NCBI RefSeq assembly: GCF_000172635.2
Contig: NC_018632.1
Location: forward strand, 2,170,001 to 2,234,000
Reading direction: 5' to 3'
Source: Alteromonas macleodii ATCC 27126
GTDB lineage: Bacteria > Pseudomonadota > Gammaproteobacteria > Enterobacterales > Alteromonadaceae
DNA length: 64,000 nt
A program made the translations under genes and the position numbers. The notes under the pieces are model-generated. The model saw only the letters and a program-made list of their open reading frames with translations. It ran no database searches and had not been told where the DNA came from. Of the stretch, positions 36,984 through 46,234 are shown piece after piece. Numbering within the stretch: position 1 is the first letter of the stretch; every line of letters begins with the position of its first letter.

Positions 36984-37548
36984 TGGGGTCAGAGTACATT
37001 TCGAAGATTGGGGTCAGAGTACTTTTTAAAAGATAACGCTTTAAAGTACACTGACCCTACATTCGTATTTCCAACGCTTGCACCTACAGTCTGTACCTAT
37101 CTACCGTATTTTCAAACTGCCTGTTACATATCCTAGAGAGTTAAAGAGCCCGGATTATTTAGTTAGCCCACAATAATGGGGTCAGAGTACATTTCTTCGT
37201 TTTAATAAGTGTGAATGTTAAAAAAGTACTCTGACCCCTTTACTCCTGAGTGAAAGACTAAAGGTCTGTATCTGAGTTTGTGCGCCTTAAATTATTCGAT
37301 AAATGAAACTTTCACAGTGACTAGAAGTAGGTAAAAAGAGCAGTCGCAGAAAAACACATTTTAATAATGGGGTCAGAGTACATTTCTCTAATAAGGCATG
37401 CTGACGAATTTCAGAGTTTCTCCCCCACAGTTTTGAAATCACGTATAGTTAAATTCGTTTGTTCTTAAAAGTACTCTGATTTAACGGCATTGGGGGATAA
37501 GGGAATAATTATGTCCTGATGTTTAAAGCAATAAAGTACTCTGACCCC
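36984..37548. repeat. REP/BIME-type cluster of GGGGTCAGAGTAC repeats
   Basis: Eight copies of a 13-base unit, GGGGTCAGAGTAC, occur in 565 bases. Plus orientation: 36985-36997, 37010-37022, 37178-37190, 37369-37381. Minus orientation (GTACTCTGACCCC): 37046-37058 (degenerate), 37226-37238, 37471-37480 (only GTACTCTGA left), 37536-37548. The order is ++-+-+--, so most copies can pair head-to-head into hairpins with AT-rich loops of 20-90 bases. Plus copies are mostly followed by ATTT and preceded by AATAATG. This is the format of REP elements mobilised by Y1-type REP-associated tyrosine transposases (TnpA-REP), which are common in marine gammaproteobacteria with this motif (recalled). No transposase gene is in the window. 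Confidence 0.85.
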
Positions 37549-37825
37549 AATTTGAGGCCTTCTGAGTGGGCAATTATCTTTGCGGATTGGTATATAGTGG
37601 ATTACCCATCGGATTCAATGGTGGGTAGACATCCACACCTCTAGCTAGATGGCCTAAAACTATAGTCTTTATTAGTTTGCGACCTTAATACAGTGTGTTG
37701 CGAGAACCCGTTTGGGCCGGTGTTTCGTTAAGTGCTGGTTTTCTAGGTTATTTATGCAAAACAATTAGATGAGTGGTTATGCGTAACCTATCTTGGGTGG
37801 TTGTACATAACACCGAAGCGCTTAA

Positions 37826-37849
37826 CGGCAGACTTTCCTTAGTCTGCCG
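37826..37849. terminator. Stem-loop downstream of yejM
   Basis: CGGCAGACT and AGTCTGCCG form a perfect 9-bp stem with a ttcctt loop, 9 bases after the yejM stop. No U run follows on the minus strand, so it may stabilise the mRNA end rather than terminate. Confidence 0.5.
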
Positions 37850-37857
37850 CCAGAATT

Positions 37858-39384
37858 TTAATTCTGTGTTGAGAATCGTGATAGGTGTTTAATAGCCTGA
37901 CTTAATAAATCGACATTTAGCGCTTCTTTGCTGCGCTTGCCGGTCGCCATGTCGCTTATTTCATAGCTGCCGTTACTAAGTACGTCAGTACGCTTATTGT
38001 CATGGAACACAACAATGCGTTCACCAGAGGTGCTAACTAGCCATGGTCTTGAAGGAGAAAGTAAGCTTTGGCCAGTAGAATAAAACGTAGCAGGGGCGTT
38101 GCATCCCAATGCTCCTAAAATAGTAGGCGCTAAATCTTCCGTGCTGGCTAAGCTAGCATTCAGTTTAAGGGTACTGTACAGCGTGCCTTTGCCACTTTCG
38201 CTACCAAAGCCAGTTGCAACAATCACATCGTGTTTGCGCGCTAACGTGTTTTTCACATAGCTTTCGATATCAGCACTCTTCAAAAACGCAATATGCAAAC
38301 CATCATGATTGTTGCTCAGTGGTTGCAAATATCCCGCTAATTGAGGCAACGGCAACGCTTCATCGCTGTGAATAGAGACCGGCATGCCAGACCCCAATGG
38401 AAGCGCTAATAACACCGGACGCTTTTGAGATAAAGCGTCTTGGTATATTTCGGGAACACCAAATAGCGTAGTAGTCATTAAGCCTTCTATGCTGCTGGCC
38501 GTCGAATAGTAATTGGCTACTTTGTTTAAGGTGTTGCGCTTGATGTTACTTAAGTCCACCACCTGTACGTTATCAGTCTGGACAACCACGGTTAAGTTTC
38601 TATTAGTTTCAATAGAACAATAAACCGGCTCGGCTGGGTAAGTGATATTGTGAATATCAGGGTTGAACTGAAGTTGTTTTCTTTCTTCATAAGCCGCTAA
38701 GTCAAGCAAGCCATAACGCGACATAGTCGTTTTAGCAGTCGCAGGATAAGAAAGCGGAAACATGTTGTCCTGCTTGATGATAGGTTGATACAACTTGGCA
38801 TCAGCCCACACGTGTATAGCGTGACTGGTAACAAAACAGCTGACAAAAAATGTAGTAACAGGGATGCCCACTTTATGGCGAGTGAAGCGTTCAACACGTT
38901 TCCAGATTGCATTGGCTAAGACCAGCTGGAAGCCAAGCCAAACGATAAACAGAAGAAATAAAAATGCCCACTGTTGCCAGCTTTCTATCGCCATTGTTGA
39001 CTGAGCTTCACTGCGCAGTAAATCCGCGGCGTGAAAACTAATATGGAAGCCTGTGCGATTAAATAGCAACGCATCGAAAGCCAAGAGCGCTAGCCCCACA
39101 GCTGCAATAATAGACGCGCTGACCTTTATGACTCTGGGGTTGTTAACCAAATAGCAAAGAGGGAGAATAAAAATGACAAAGCCAAAAAAGGTCATAAAAC
39201 CAATATGACCGAACCAGTTGGCTAGAAGATACAAGGTGCCGACACCTGTGCCAGGCATAGGTGATGAGAAAACAAAAATCGAGGCAATAACTATGGCGAT
39301 GATAATGTTCGCCAAGGCAAACCAATGCCCCCAATTTACCAGTTTAGTAACACGCTGGCGACGAGGTGATTCGGCAAGTATCAT
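37858..39384 (-). CDS. yejM: Inner-membrane sulfatase-like protein YejM (PbgA/LapC)
   Basis: A 508-residue membrane protein. Five N-terminal hydrophobic helices (about residues 15-190) form the DUF3413 module, followed by a periplasmic sulfatase/alkaline-phosphatase-fold domain. In E. coli, YejM senses lipopolysaccharide and restrains LapB to protect LpxC, so it sets LPS synthesis. The periplasmic part (about 310 residues) is shorter than in E. coli (586 total) and lacks obvious catalytic metal ligands, consistent with a sensor rather than an enzyme. The neighbour YejL and the divergent YejK reproduce the E. coli yej order, which supports the name. Start ATG 39384 is separated by 8 bases from the YejL stop, so they are co-transcribed. 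Confidence 0.85.
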   Translation of the reverse strand: MILAESPRRQRVTKLVNWGHWFALANIIIAIVIASIFVFSSPMPGTGVGTLYLLANWFGHIGFMTFFGFVIFILPLCYLVNNPRVIKVSASIIAAVGLALLAFDALLFNRTGFHISFHAADLLRSEAQSTMAIESWQQWAFLFLLFIVWLGFQLVLANAIWKRVERFTRHKVGIPVTTFFVSCFVTSHAIHVWADAKLYQPIIKQDNMFPLSYPATAKTTMSRYGLLDLAAYEERKQLQFNPDIHNITYPAEPVYCSIETNRNLTVVVQTDNVQVVDLSNIKRNTLNKVANYYSTASSIEGLMTTTLFGVPEIYQDALSQKRPVLLALPLGSGMPVSIHSDEALPLPQLAGYLQPLSNNHDGLHIAFLKSADIESYVKNTLARKHDVIVATGFGSESGKGTLYSTLKLNASLASTEDLAPTILGALGCNAPATFYSTGQSLLSPSRPWLVSTSGERIVVFHDNKRTDVLSNGSYEISDMATGKRSKEALNVDLLSQAIKHLSRFSTQN

Positions 39385-39392
39385 GCAATCCC

Positions 39393-39611
39393 TTAGCTAT
39401 TTTTAACGCTTTTCTTGAGTACGTCGGCAAATTGCGTTGCCATGGCTTCGCGATTTTCAGGGGCTACCTGAGTATTTAAAATGTGCGTAATGACATTTCC
39501 TAATACCATAAGTGAAAGATCGCGGTTTGCACCGCCTTCTTCAAGGGTTAGAATAACGTTATTCATTAGCGTTTCGAATTCGTCGTTGCTATAGCGGCTC
39601 TGTTGGGGCAT
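39393..39611 (-). CDS. yejL: YejL family protein (DUF1414)
   Basis: A 72-residue small cytoplasmic protein. Its sequence (MPQQSRYSNDEFE, LMVLGNVITHIL) matches the YejL/DUF1414 family by memory: about 75 residues, helical, unknown function, nearly always next to yejM. ATG 39611 begins the yejL-yejM operon, and the divergent yejK starts 159 bases away. This conserved order in enterobacteria, vibrios and Alteromonadales is itself the best evidence. No function is known. Confidence 0.85.
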   Translation of the reverse strand: MPQQSRYSNDEFETLMNNVILTLEEGGANRDLSLMVLGNVITHILNTQVAPENREAMATQFADVLKKSVKNS

Positions 39612-39770
39612 TGCTACGCCTCTTTTTTATGATTTCTTTGATAAAAAGAATGGTTTTACACGTAAAATGATTATAATCGTTGTTTGAGTGAGTACAATCA
39701 TTCATTCTAAAATCCCGCAATTCTTTGGATATTTCTGACACTTTTTAAGCAACAGGACACCCGATACTCT

Positions 39771-40877
39771 ATGAGTGCACTGATTCATCACTTTGTTGTA
39801 CATCGTTTGATTGTAAACAAAGAAGAGAAAATTGAAGCAATTCCACGTGACAACTGCTTAGCTGTTACTCCGGAAATCGAGCTTCTTGCCCATCAAATAA
39901 ACCACAGTTTCAATGCTAAACCTGGAAAAGGGGTTGGCCACTTCGTGAAGGAAGTTACCCGTGAAGCAAAAGTGGAGAACGAAGATGGCGAAGCGACTAC
40001 GCAAAAAAGCACCGAGAACGTAGCAGAGTTCGCGGAAGGCCTTAAGCAATACATGGATATTCAAAAAGCGGCGGGTGATAACGTTGAAGATGCATTCCAT
40101 GCGTTTTCGGTATCAGCGACCAATCGCTTAGTTCGCACTTTGGCAGAAACGGGTACGGTTGAGACCGGTTTTCTTATTTTCTGCCAGTATGAGTATTTAG
40201 CCACACAGTATTTGATGATTGCATTGTTAAATACCCGCTCGCACGTTGAAGTGACAAACTCTTTAGACCTTTCCGCGCGTGAACACTTGGATTTAGCAAA
40301 AATGCAGCTCGCTGTGCGGTTCGATTTAACCCAGTGGGATATTCAGCCAGAACAGCAGCGTTACGTTAGTTTTATTAAAGGTAGAATGGGACGTAAGGTA
40401 TCAGACTTCTTTATGCAGTTTGTAGGCTGCGAAGAGCTGGTTGATGTTAAACAGCAAAATAAACAATTGATTTCTACAGTTGATGCCTACCTAGCCAGTG
40501 AGTCACTAGACCCGCAAGAGCAGCACCAGCATAGGGAAGAAGTTAAATCATACTTTAAAGAAAAGATTGATGCGGGCGAGAGTTTATCGGTAGATGAACT
40601 GGCTAACCGACTCCCACAAAATGAAGAAACTAGCAGTAACTTTTCTGCGTTCACACAGTCTATGGAAGTACCGCTTGAAAAAGAAATTCAGCCAGACCCT
40701 GCAGCGCTGAAACAACTTGCTAAATTTACCGGTCAGGGCGGTGGTATATCGCTTAGCTTCGAACGCAAATTAATGGGCGATCGGGTATTTTACGACCCAG
40801 CTACGGATACGCTAACAATCCGTGGAATTCCACCTAATTTAAAAGATCAGCTTAATCGCCAATCTTCAATGGACTAG
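39771..40877 (+). CDS. yejK: Nucleoid-associated protein YejK (NdpA family)
   Basis: A 368-residue cytoplasmic nucleoid-associated protein of the NdpA/37-kDa family. E. coli YejK is 335 residues; it binds DNA and interacts with topoisomerase IV and gyrase. Family traits visible are the N-terminal IHHFVVHRL start, FLIFCQYEYLATQYLMIALL region and the C-terminal LMGDRVFYDPATDTLTIRGIPPNLKDQL. There is an acidic insert near residues 65-85 (EVKVENEDGEAT-like). The gene is divergent from yejL with a promoter in between, and is a separate transcription unit. ATG 39771 follows GGACACCCG; the ribosome site is weak. Confidence 0.87.
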   Translation: MSALIHHFVVHRLIVNKEEKIEAIPRDNCLAVTPEIELLAHQINHSFNAKPGKGVGHFVKEVTREAKVENEDGEATTQKSTENVAEFAEGLKQYMDIQKAAGDNVEDAFHAFSVSATNRLVRTLAETGTVETGFLIFCQYEYLATQYLMIALLNTRSHVEVTNSLDLSAREHLDLAKMQLAVRFDLTQWDIQPEQQRYVSFIKGRMGRKVSDFFMQFVGCEELVDVKQQNKQLISTVDAYLASESLDPQEQHQHREEVKSYFKEKIDAGESLSVDELANRLPQNEETSSNFSAFTQSMEVPLEKEIQPDPAALKQLAKFTGQGGGISLSFERKLMGDRVFYDPATDTLTIRGIPPNLKDQLNRQSSMD

Positions 40878-40943
40878 TCGCTGCGAAGCAAAGATAAAAA
40901 ACGTATACTAGTTAGTAGAATATAAACTCGATTCAAGGGTGTT

Positions 40944-41819
40944 ATGCAATTATTTGTAAATGATTTGACAGTGATGGACTTCTCTTACCTTTGCCCAAAA
41001 CGCGGCATGGTAGGGGAAAGCTGGATTGTCGATGTGATTTTGGACGGTGAGCTCAACGAAGAGAGCATGGTTCAAGACTTTGGTCACGTGAAAAAGAACT
41101 TAAAGCGACTAATCGACGAATATGTTGATCACAAGTTGCTTGTACCTGCTGAATACAGCGGTTCAGAGGTTATTCACGACGACGATTCTGAACAGGTAGA
41201 AGCGCGCTTTACCTGCATTGATGGGCGTAGCATCATGCTACATTGCCCCGCTGAAGCTTATGCATTTGTTTATTCTGATGAGATAAACATGGAATCTGTT
41301 GGCGTTTACTTAAAAGAAGTATTGGCGACTCATCTTCCAGAAAACGTAGAAAACATTACGCTGCATTTACGTGAAGAAGTCATTAATTCTCCGTATTATC
41401 ACTATACCCACGGGCTTAAAAAGCACGACGGTAATTGTCAGCGCATAGCGCACGGTCACCGTTCGCGTATTGATATTATCCTTGACGGCAAAGTGTGTGT
41501 TGAAAGTCAGCAGTATTGGGCTGACCGTTGGGCCGACATCTATATAGCCACCCGTGAAGACGAAATAGCGTACAGCGACAGAAAGCTTAAAGGTCAAGTT
41601 TCAAATGAAGCGGATTACTACTGTTTTGCTTACGAGTCGTCACAGGGCTATTTTGAACTATTAATTCCTAAGTCAGATTGTGAAGTCATCGAAACCGACT
41701 CAACAGTTGAGTGTTTGGCGCAGTATCTGCTTGAAGAGCAGAAGAAACGCACGCCTGACGGCGTTTGCCAAGTTATCGCTTATGAGGGCGTAGGTAAAGG
41801 CGCCACAGTAAAGGGTTAA
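40944..41819 (+). CDS. Internally duplicated 6-carboxytetrahydropterin synthase (QueD/PTPS)-like protein
   Basis: A 291-residue protein made of two PTPS-like halves; QueD is about 120 residues. Half 1 (residues 1-140) has the GESWIVDVILDGEL, MVQDFGHVKKNLK and DHKLLVP blocks that correspond to QueD's 'H-F-V-I-G ... DF-LK ... DH--LN' features. Half 2 (140-291) carries the zinc-type residues: THGLKKHDGNCQRIAHGHRSRIDIIL, with Cys and the H-x-H motif. Thus each half seems to keep a different part of the active site (inference). QueD makes 6-carboxytetrahydropterin for queuosine. No other que genes are nearby, so the exact role is open. Start ATG 40944. Confidence 0.75.
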   Translation: MQLFVNDLTVMDFSYLCPKRGMVGESWIVDVILDGELNEESMVQDFGHVKKNLKRLIDEYVDHKLLVPAEYSGSEVIHDDDSEQVEARFTCIDGRSIMLHCPAEAYAFVYSDEINMESVGVYLKEVLATHLPENVENITLHLREEVINSPYYHYTHGLKKHDGNCQRIAHGHRSRIDIILDGKVCVESQQYWADRWADIYIATREDEIAYSDRKLKGQVSNEADYYCFAYESSQGYFELLIPKSDCEVIETDSTVECLAQYLLEEQKKRTPDGVCQVIAYEGVGKGATVKG

Positions 41820-41857
41820 CATTTGACCACAGCTCGTTATAGGGAAAGGAAACAACT

Positions 41858-42766
41858 ATGGCATTCACGCTTTCAAGAAACGCATTGCATAGCGCACTAT
41901 CTCGTGTAATGAGTTGTGTAGTGGCAATTAGCACAGTTGCCTCTATGCCATTTGCTTACGCAGATGTAGAGTTAAACGGCCAAAACGAAGCGTTATCTAG
42001 TCAAGAGCAAGTAAACGTTGTGTTGAACGGTAAGTTTACGCAAGGCGCCTTACTGCGCGGGCAAGCTCCCGCTGGGGCCAAAGTAACGCTTAATGGCGAA
42101 ACTGTTCAAACCAACAAAGACGGAAAATTTGTTGTTGGCTTTGAACGGGAAGCGCCACTGCAGCAAACGTTGGTTGTAAAATTAGACAACGGCCAAAAGT
42201 GGCAGCGAGACATTACCCTTGAAAAACGCGAATACAACATTCAGCGAATTGACGGGCTAGAGCAAAAAATGGTTTCTCCGCCAGCAGAAGTGACGGCGCG
42301 TATTAAGCAAGACAATATCAACGTAGCTAACGCGCGAAGCGGTAATACTGATTTAGATGCATTATTCACCCGGTTTGAATGGCCTGCTAAAGGCGTGATT
42401 TCTGGTGTGTACGGTAGTCAGCGTATTCTAAATGGCGTGCCGAAATGGCCGCATTATGGTTTGGACATCGCCAATGAAACGGGCACGCCTGTGTATGCAC
42501 CTGTTGATGGTGTGGTAACAATGGCTGATGATCTCTATTATTCGGGTAACACCTTGATTCTCGACCACGGCATGCGCGTGTTTTCAACGTTTCTTCATAT
42601 GGACACTATAACGGTAGAAGTGGGTGAAACCGTTAAGCAAGGCGAGCAGATTGGAACAATAGGTTCAACAGGGCGCTCTACAGGCCCGCATCTGGATTGG
42701 CGTATTAATTTGGGCAACACTCGTTTAGACCCACAGACTATTATTTCGGGGTCGCCTGAACAGTAA
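41858..42766 (+). CDS. M23 family zinc metallopeptidase (cell wall hydrolase)
   Basis: A 302-residue exported LytM-type endopeptidase cleaving peptidoglycan cross-links. A signal peptide (about residues 1-35, ending SMPFAYADVE) is followed by a carbohydrate-like N-domain, then the M23 domain. Zinc ligands: H and D in HYGLDIAN, and the second site FLHMD ... GPHLDWRI. The Gly-rich spacer TIGSTGRSTGPH is typical. Both zinc motifs are intact, so it is probably an active enzyme rather than an EnvC/NlpD-type activator. It could be controlled by the upstream gene set only loosely; the ribosome site AGGGAAAGGA precedes ATG 41858. A strong terminator follows. Confidence 0.87.
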   Translation: MAFTLSRNALHSALSRVMSCVVAISTVASMPFAYADVELNGQNEALSSQEQVNVVLNGKFTQGALLRGQAPAGAKVTLNGETVQTNKDGKFVVGFEREAPLQQTLVVKLDNGQKWQRDITLEKREYNIQRIDGLEQKMVSPPAEVTARIKQDNINVANARSGNTDLDALFTRFEWPAKGVISGVYGSQRILNGVPKWPHYGLDIANETGTPVYAPVDGVVTMADDLYYSGNTLILDHGMRVFSTFLHMDTITVEVGETVKQGEQIGTIGSTGRSTGPHLDWRINLGNTRLDPQTIISGSPEQ

Positions 42767-42800
42767 CCATTAATTTGATTTAGCTTTAACAGTCATAAAG

Positions 42801-42839
42801 AAAAAGGCGCTTTCAGGTAAACTCTCAAAGCGCCTTTTT
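42801..42839. terminator. Bidirectional Rho-independent terminator
   Basis: AAAAAGGCGCTTT and AAAGCGCCTTTTT form a perfect 13-bp stem with a 13-base loop. A and T runs on both sides let it end the M23 gene and the converging M61 gene. Confidence 0.9.
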
Positions 42840-42862
42840 AGTTTTTACGCTACTGGGCGGTG

Positions 42863-44689
42863 TTATTTCCCCAGCCACTGATTGAGCTTTTCTTCATCAG
42901 TGATTTCAAAATAAGCCATTTCTTTTCTTGCTTGAGTTACCTCAAGAGGCAGAGTTAGAAGCCGCCCGTCTCGAATAAGCGTTAATTCTACCTTTGGCGT
43001 TTGGGCATTATCTAATAGGCGCTGAAGCTTCTGGGCATTGACGATATGACCGTCTAACCCAATAATGACATCGTTTAAAAGAATACCTGCCTTCATAGCG
43101 GCAAGGCCTTCAAATACCTGCATCACCGTAAGTCCGAAGGTAGCTGGCTTTAACGTGGCGCCAAGCTGATTTTTAATAGCAGGCAGCGAGGAGGCACCGC
43201 CTTTATCTTCAACTGACACGCGAGCACGAACCGCATAGTTAACGCCCATTTCAGATACTAACGAAGCCAATTCTACATCGTCTGTGCCATACACCACGCG
43301 ATTTAAGTATTCTGAAACATCAATGCCAAAATGCGTTGTACATAGATTTTGGATCACGTCATCAGGCGTACCTTTTTCATCCACGCCATAGTGTTTCCAC
43401 AATAACTGCATCAAGGTATCTAAATTCACTTGTTCGTTTGACTGTTTACGAAGGAGTAAATCTAACCCAAGGGCGATAATGCCTCCCTTGGTGTAATAAC
43501 TCACGATATTGTTAGTAGCGCTCGCATCTTGCTTATAGAACTTTGTCCATGCGTCGAAGCTACTTTCTGCTGCACTTTGTTTAAAGCGACCTGCGTTTTG
43601 CAAAAGTCGACTGACATTTTGCGCAACAATATCGAGGTATTTCTGTGGTTCAATAACGCCGGCTCTAGCAAGGGTGACGTCATCATAGAAACTGGTAAAG
43701 CCTTCATAAATCCACAGCTGATTCGTGTACGTTTCCTGAGATAAGTCTGGTTTCACCATTACGCTAGGTTTAATGCGCTTAACATGCCATGTGTGGAAAA
43801 ACTCATGGCTGCACAGACTTAAGAATGTGATGTAGCTGTCGGTTTTTTTCTCACTTTCACCAACTTGAGGAAGGTCGAAGCGAGGGTAAAGAAGGGCAGT
43901 AGAATACTTATGCTCTAAACCGCCAAACCCATTGTCGGCAAGTAGCGTCATAAACAGGTAGTTATTAATAGGTTGTGGAGCACCAAACAAATCTAGGTGG
44001 TGCTTGCAAATTGGCGTTAAGTCATTTGCTATGCGCTCATAATCAATATTGTTGTTACCTGAGAAAAGTAACGTAAACGTAATGCCGTCAACCTCAAAGC
44101 TGTGAGTGTCTGCAATGCCCACATAAATGGGATGATCAATGAGCTCATCGTAATTTTTTTCAACGAAGTGCCACCGAGACGGGCTTGTGCTTTCACAACG
44201 AGAAGGCATTGACGTATAAGCCTTCCAATCTGCGATTGTCGAATCGCTGTCGTTAAGCTCAATGTCCACCTCACACGGCACGTTCTCGAAGCTGGAAACG
44301 TTTAGAAACGCACTGGTTCCATTTATAAACGCATATTGGTCGTTCATAAAAGCAGAGCGAATAGATAAGTCGTTGGCATAAACCGAGTAAACGACCGTAC
44401 ATGGTTTTCCATCTGTGTCTACACGCCAAGTTTGTTTATCGAGCTTAGTTACCGAAAGGCTATAAACGCTTCTATGGCCAACATTTTCAGTACTATGACC
44501 TTCAGAAGTGTTTGCAGTTAGCTCGATAATGCTTTTGGCAAAATCGCGCACCATGTAGCTTCCCGGGATCCAGCTTGGAAGGCTAAGCTCAATTGATGAG
44601 CCAGAATGCTCAGGTATTTGCAGCGCGACAGTAAATTGATGGGCACGCCAATTGGAAATAGTTAACGTATAGCGAAGAGCAGAGGTCAT
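42863..44689 (-). CDS. M61 family metallopeptidase with PDZ domain
   Basis: A 608-residue zinc aminopeptidase (M61, glycyl aminopeptidase type). The zinc motif HEFFHTWHVKR gives H-E-x2-H; the downstream Glu is in WIYEGFTSFYDD. A PDZ domain lies near the C-terminus (about residues 510-600; PATFGLTVMQVFEGLAAMKAG, LLNDVIIGLDG, LDNAQTPKVELTLIRDG). There is no clear signal peptide, although many relatives are periplasmic; the first 30 residues are not hydrophobic enough. Length matches the family (about 600). Monocistronic and converging with M23. Confidence 0.88.
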   Translation of the reverse strand: MTSALRYTLTISNWRAHQFTVALQIPEHSGSSIELSLPSWIPGSYMVRDFAKSIIELTANTSEGHSTENVGHRSVYSLSVTKLDKQTWRVDTDGKPCTVVYSVYANDLSIRSAFMNDQYAFINGTSAFLNVSSFENVPCEVDIELNDSDSTIADWKAYTSMPSRCESTSPSRWHFVEKNYDELIDHPIYVGIADTHSFEVDGITFTLLFSGNNNIDYERIANDLTPICKHHLDLFGAPQPINNYLFMTLLADNGFGGLEHKYSTALLYPRFDLPQVGESEKKTDSYITFLSLCSHEFFHTWHVKRIKPSVMVKPDLSQETYTNQLWIYEGFTSFYDDVTLARAGVIEPQKYLDIVAQNVSRLLQNAGRFKQSAAESSFDAWTKFYKQDASATNNIVSYYTKGGIIALGLDLLLRKQSNEQVNLDTLMQLLWKHYGVDEKGTPDDVIQNLCTTHFGIDVSEYLNRVVYGTDDVELASLVSEMGVNYAVRARVSVEDKGGASSLPAIKNQLGATLKPATFGLTVMQVFEGLAAMKAGILLNDVIIGLDGHIVNAQKLQRLLDNAQTPKVELTLIRDGRLLTLPLEVTQARKEMAYFEITDEEKLNQWLGK

Positions 44690-44881
44690 AAACGTCCGAA
44701 AAGATAAGCAAAACTATCCCTCAACTATATCAACCTATTGAGTTAATCCCAATAGATTGCCTGCTACAAAGGGGCAATATTTACGTTTATTGATCATGGT
44801 TTTCAATCGTAGTATTGATAAGTTTTTGTTTGATGCGTACATTGAGTTAATTGACATTAAATCCAGCAATAACAAATACAA

Positions 44882-45565
44882 ATGGCTGAAAAAATACAAA
44901 GCAATTTACTAAGCGAAGATAATTTGGAATCGTTGCGTACGCTGGTACCCGGCGATACAGTAGATTTACAAATTGCTATGCCTGCAGCGCCAAAGCGTGT
45001 GAAGACTGACTACATAGGCATGCTTATTGATGAATGTTTGCTTTTTCATATTCCAACATCGGCGAAGTGGATTACCGTTAGGGATGCTCTGACTGTTGGC
45101 AACGATATCGTGGTGCGTTCTGTGCTTGAGGGCGATACTGGCCAGGTTATTGCGTTTAAAGTGAAAGTACTCAAATTGCTTTCAAAGCCATCAGGCTTAC
45201 TTATTACAACCTTTCCAAAACGTATTGAAAGTATAGGGCTTCGCGCTGTAAAGCGTGCTCAACTTGGCGTTTCAGTAACGTTAGAAGCTGACGTTTATCC
45301 CAGTGACGAAAACGTAACGGGGATCATCATAGATTTAAGTGAAAAAGGGTGCAAAGTAGCGTTACAGGTCAAGCCAAATTGGCCGGTAATGCTCGATGAA
45401 GCTGAGGTTAAGCTAAACTATTCGTTGGACGGTAAAGAAGTAGCGCTTACTGCAAAAGTTAAAAATCATAAGCTTGATAGTGATGTGGTTTATTATGGGC
45501 TCGCCTTTACCTGTGAAGAAAAATTGATAAAAACGCTGTTGTCCCGACACACATTGTTAACGTAG
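44882..45565 (+). CDS. PilZ-domain c-di-GMP-binding protein (YcgR-like)
   Basis: A 227-residue cytoplasmic protein. Its C-terminal PilZ domain has the c-di-GMP signature R-x3-R (RAVKRAQ, about residue 120) followed by the D-x-S-x2-G motif (DLSEKGCKV, about 150). The N-terminal 100 residues match the YcgR-N/PilZN beta domain. YcgR-type proteins brake the flagellar motor in response to c-di-GMP, but PilZ proteins have varied outputs. No motility or diguanylate genes are adjacent. ATG 44882 is used; the ribosome site is weak (AATACAAATG). It is followed 60 bases later by the Mpo1-like gene. Confidence 0.83.
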   Translation: MAEKIQSNLLSEDNLESLRTLVPGDTVDLQIAMPAAPKRVKTDYIGMLIDECLLFHIPTSAKWITVRDALTVGNDIVVRSVLEGDTGQVIAFKVKVLKLLSKPSGLLITTFPKRIESIGLRAVKRAQLGVSVTLEADVYPSDENVTGIIIDLSEKGCKVALQVKPNWPVMLDEAEVKLNYSLDGKEVALTAKVKNHKLDSDVVYYGLAFTCEEKLIKTLLSRHTLLT

Positions 45566-45625
45566 GAAAACAATAGTTGGGTGCTCTTTAGATAATAATC
45601 AAAATAACGGGCTAAGGGGATCTAC

Positions 45626-46087
45626 ATGAGAAGTATTGAGCGACTTTTAATGCAGTACGGTGAAAGCCACCAAAACAAGACCAACGTTATCATCCATGCT
45701 ATTGCCGTACCCAGCATCTATTTTGTAACGATAGGTTTGCTGTGGAGTTTGCCGGTACCTGAAATGATAGCGCAGTTCGATATAACGTGGGCGCATATCA
45801 TAGCGGTTCCCGTATTGTATTATTATTTTATGTTGTCTGGTCCGATTGGGGCTGCAATGACCCTCTTAACTATACTGTGTTTCGGTGCAGTTAATACCCT
45901 AGACCACTTCAGTATCTCAGTATGGTTATTTTCTCTTGTACTGTTTGTCGTTATGTGGATTTTGCAGTTTATTGGCCATCATATCGAGGGCAAAAAGCCT
46001 TCGTTTTTTGACGATTTGCGCTTTTTGCTGGTTGGCCCAGCCTGGTGGTGGGTGCACTGGCTGAAAAGAATGAATATCAGTTACTGA
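45626..46087 (+). CDS. Mpo1-like (DUF962) membrane protein
   Basis: A 153-residue polytopic membrane protein of the YGL010w/Mpo1 family. The conserved His-rich starts are visible: YGESHQNKTNVIIHAIAVP near the N-terminus and QFIGHHIEGKKPSFFDDLRFLLVGPAWW at the end. Yeast Mpo1 is an iron-dependent dioxygenase in alpha-oxidation of 2-hydroxy fatty acids; the bacterial members probably act on fatty acids or related lipids, but this is inference. About four membrane helices. ATG 45626 follows GGGGATCT. No functional partner is adjacent. Confidence 0.82.
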   Translation: MRSIERLLMQYGESHQNKTNVIIHAIAVPSIYFVTIGLLWSLPVPEMIAQFDITWAHIIAVPVLYYYFMLSGPIGAAMTLLTILCFGAVNTLDHFSISVWLFSLVLFVVMWILQFIGHHIEGKKPSFFDDLRFLLVGPAWWWVHWLKRMNISY

Positions 46088-46161
46088 GCTTATTCAGCGA
46101 ATTGATATAGCCAAAACATGTCTAATTTCAAGATTTTGCCCTGCGACAAGAAGCATAAGGG

Positions 46162-46188
46162 GCACGACCAAGGCGCTTGGGTCGTGGC
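46162..46188. terminator. Strong hairpin between Mpo1-like gene and LytS-type kinase
   Basis: CACGACC (46163-46169) pairs with GGTCGTG (46180-46186), extended inside by AAG/CTT around a gcg loop with one bulged G. No U run follows, so it may be a leader hairpin of the kinase operon or a factor-dependent terminator. Confidence 0.45.
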
Positions 46189-46234
46189 AAGGCTTGCGTA
46201 TAATCTTCTTATAAGTTTTTAAATTGGTAATATT

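Noticed and set aside
37046..37238. CRISPR array
   Set aside because: Repeats are in mixed orientation with unequal spacers and only 13 bases long; they are REP elements.
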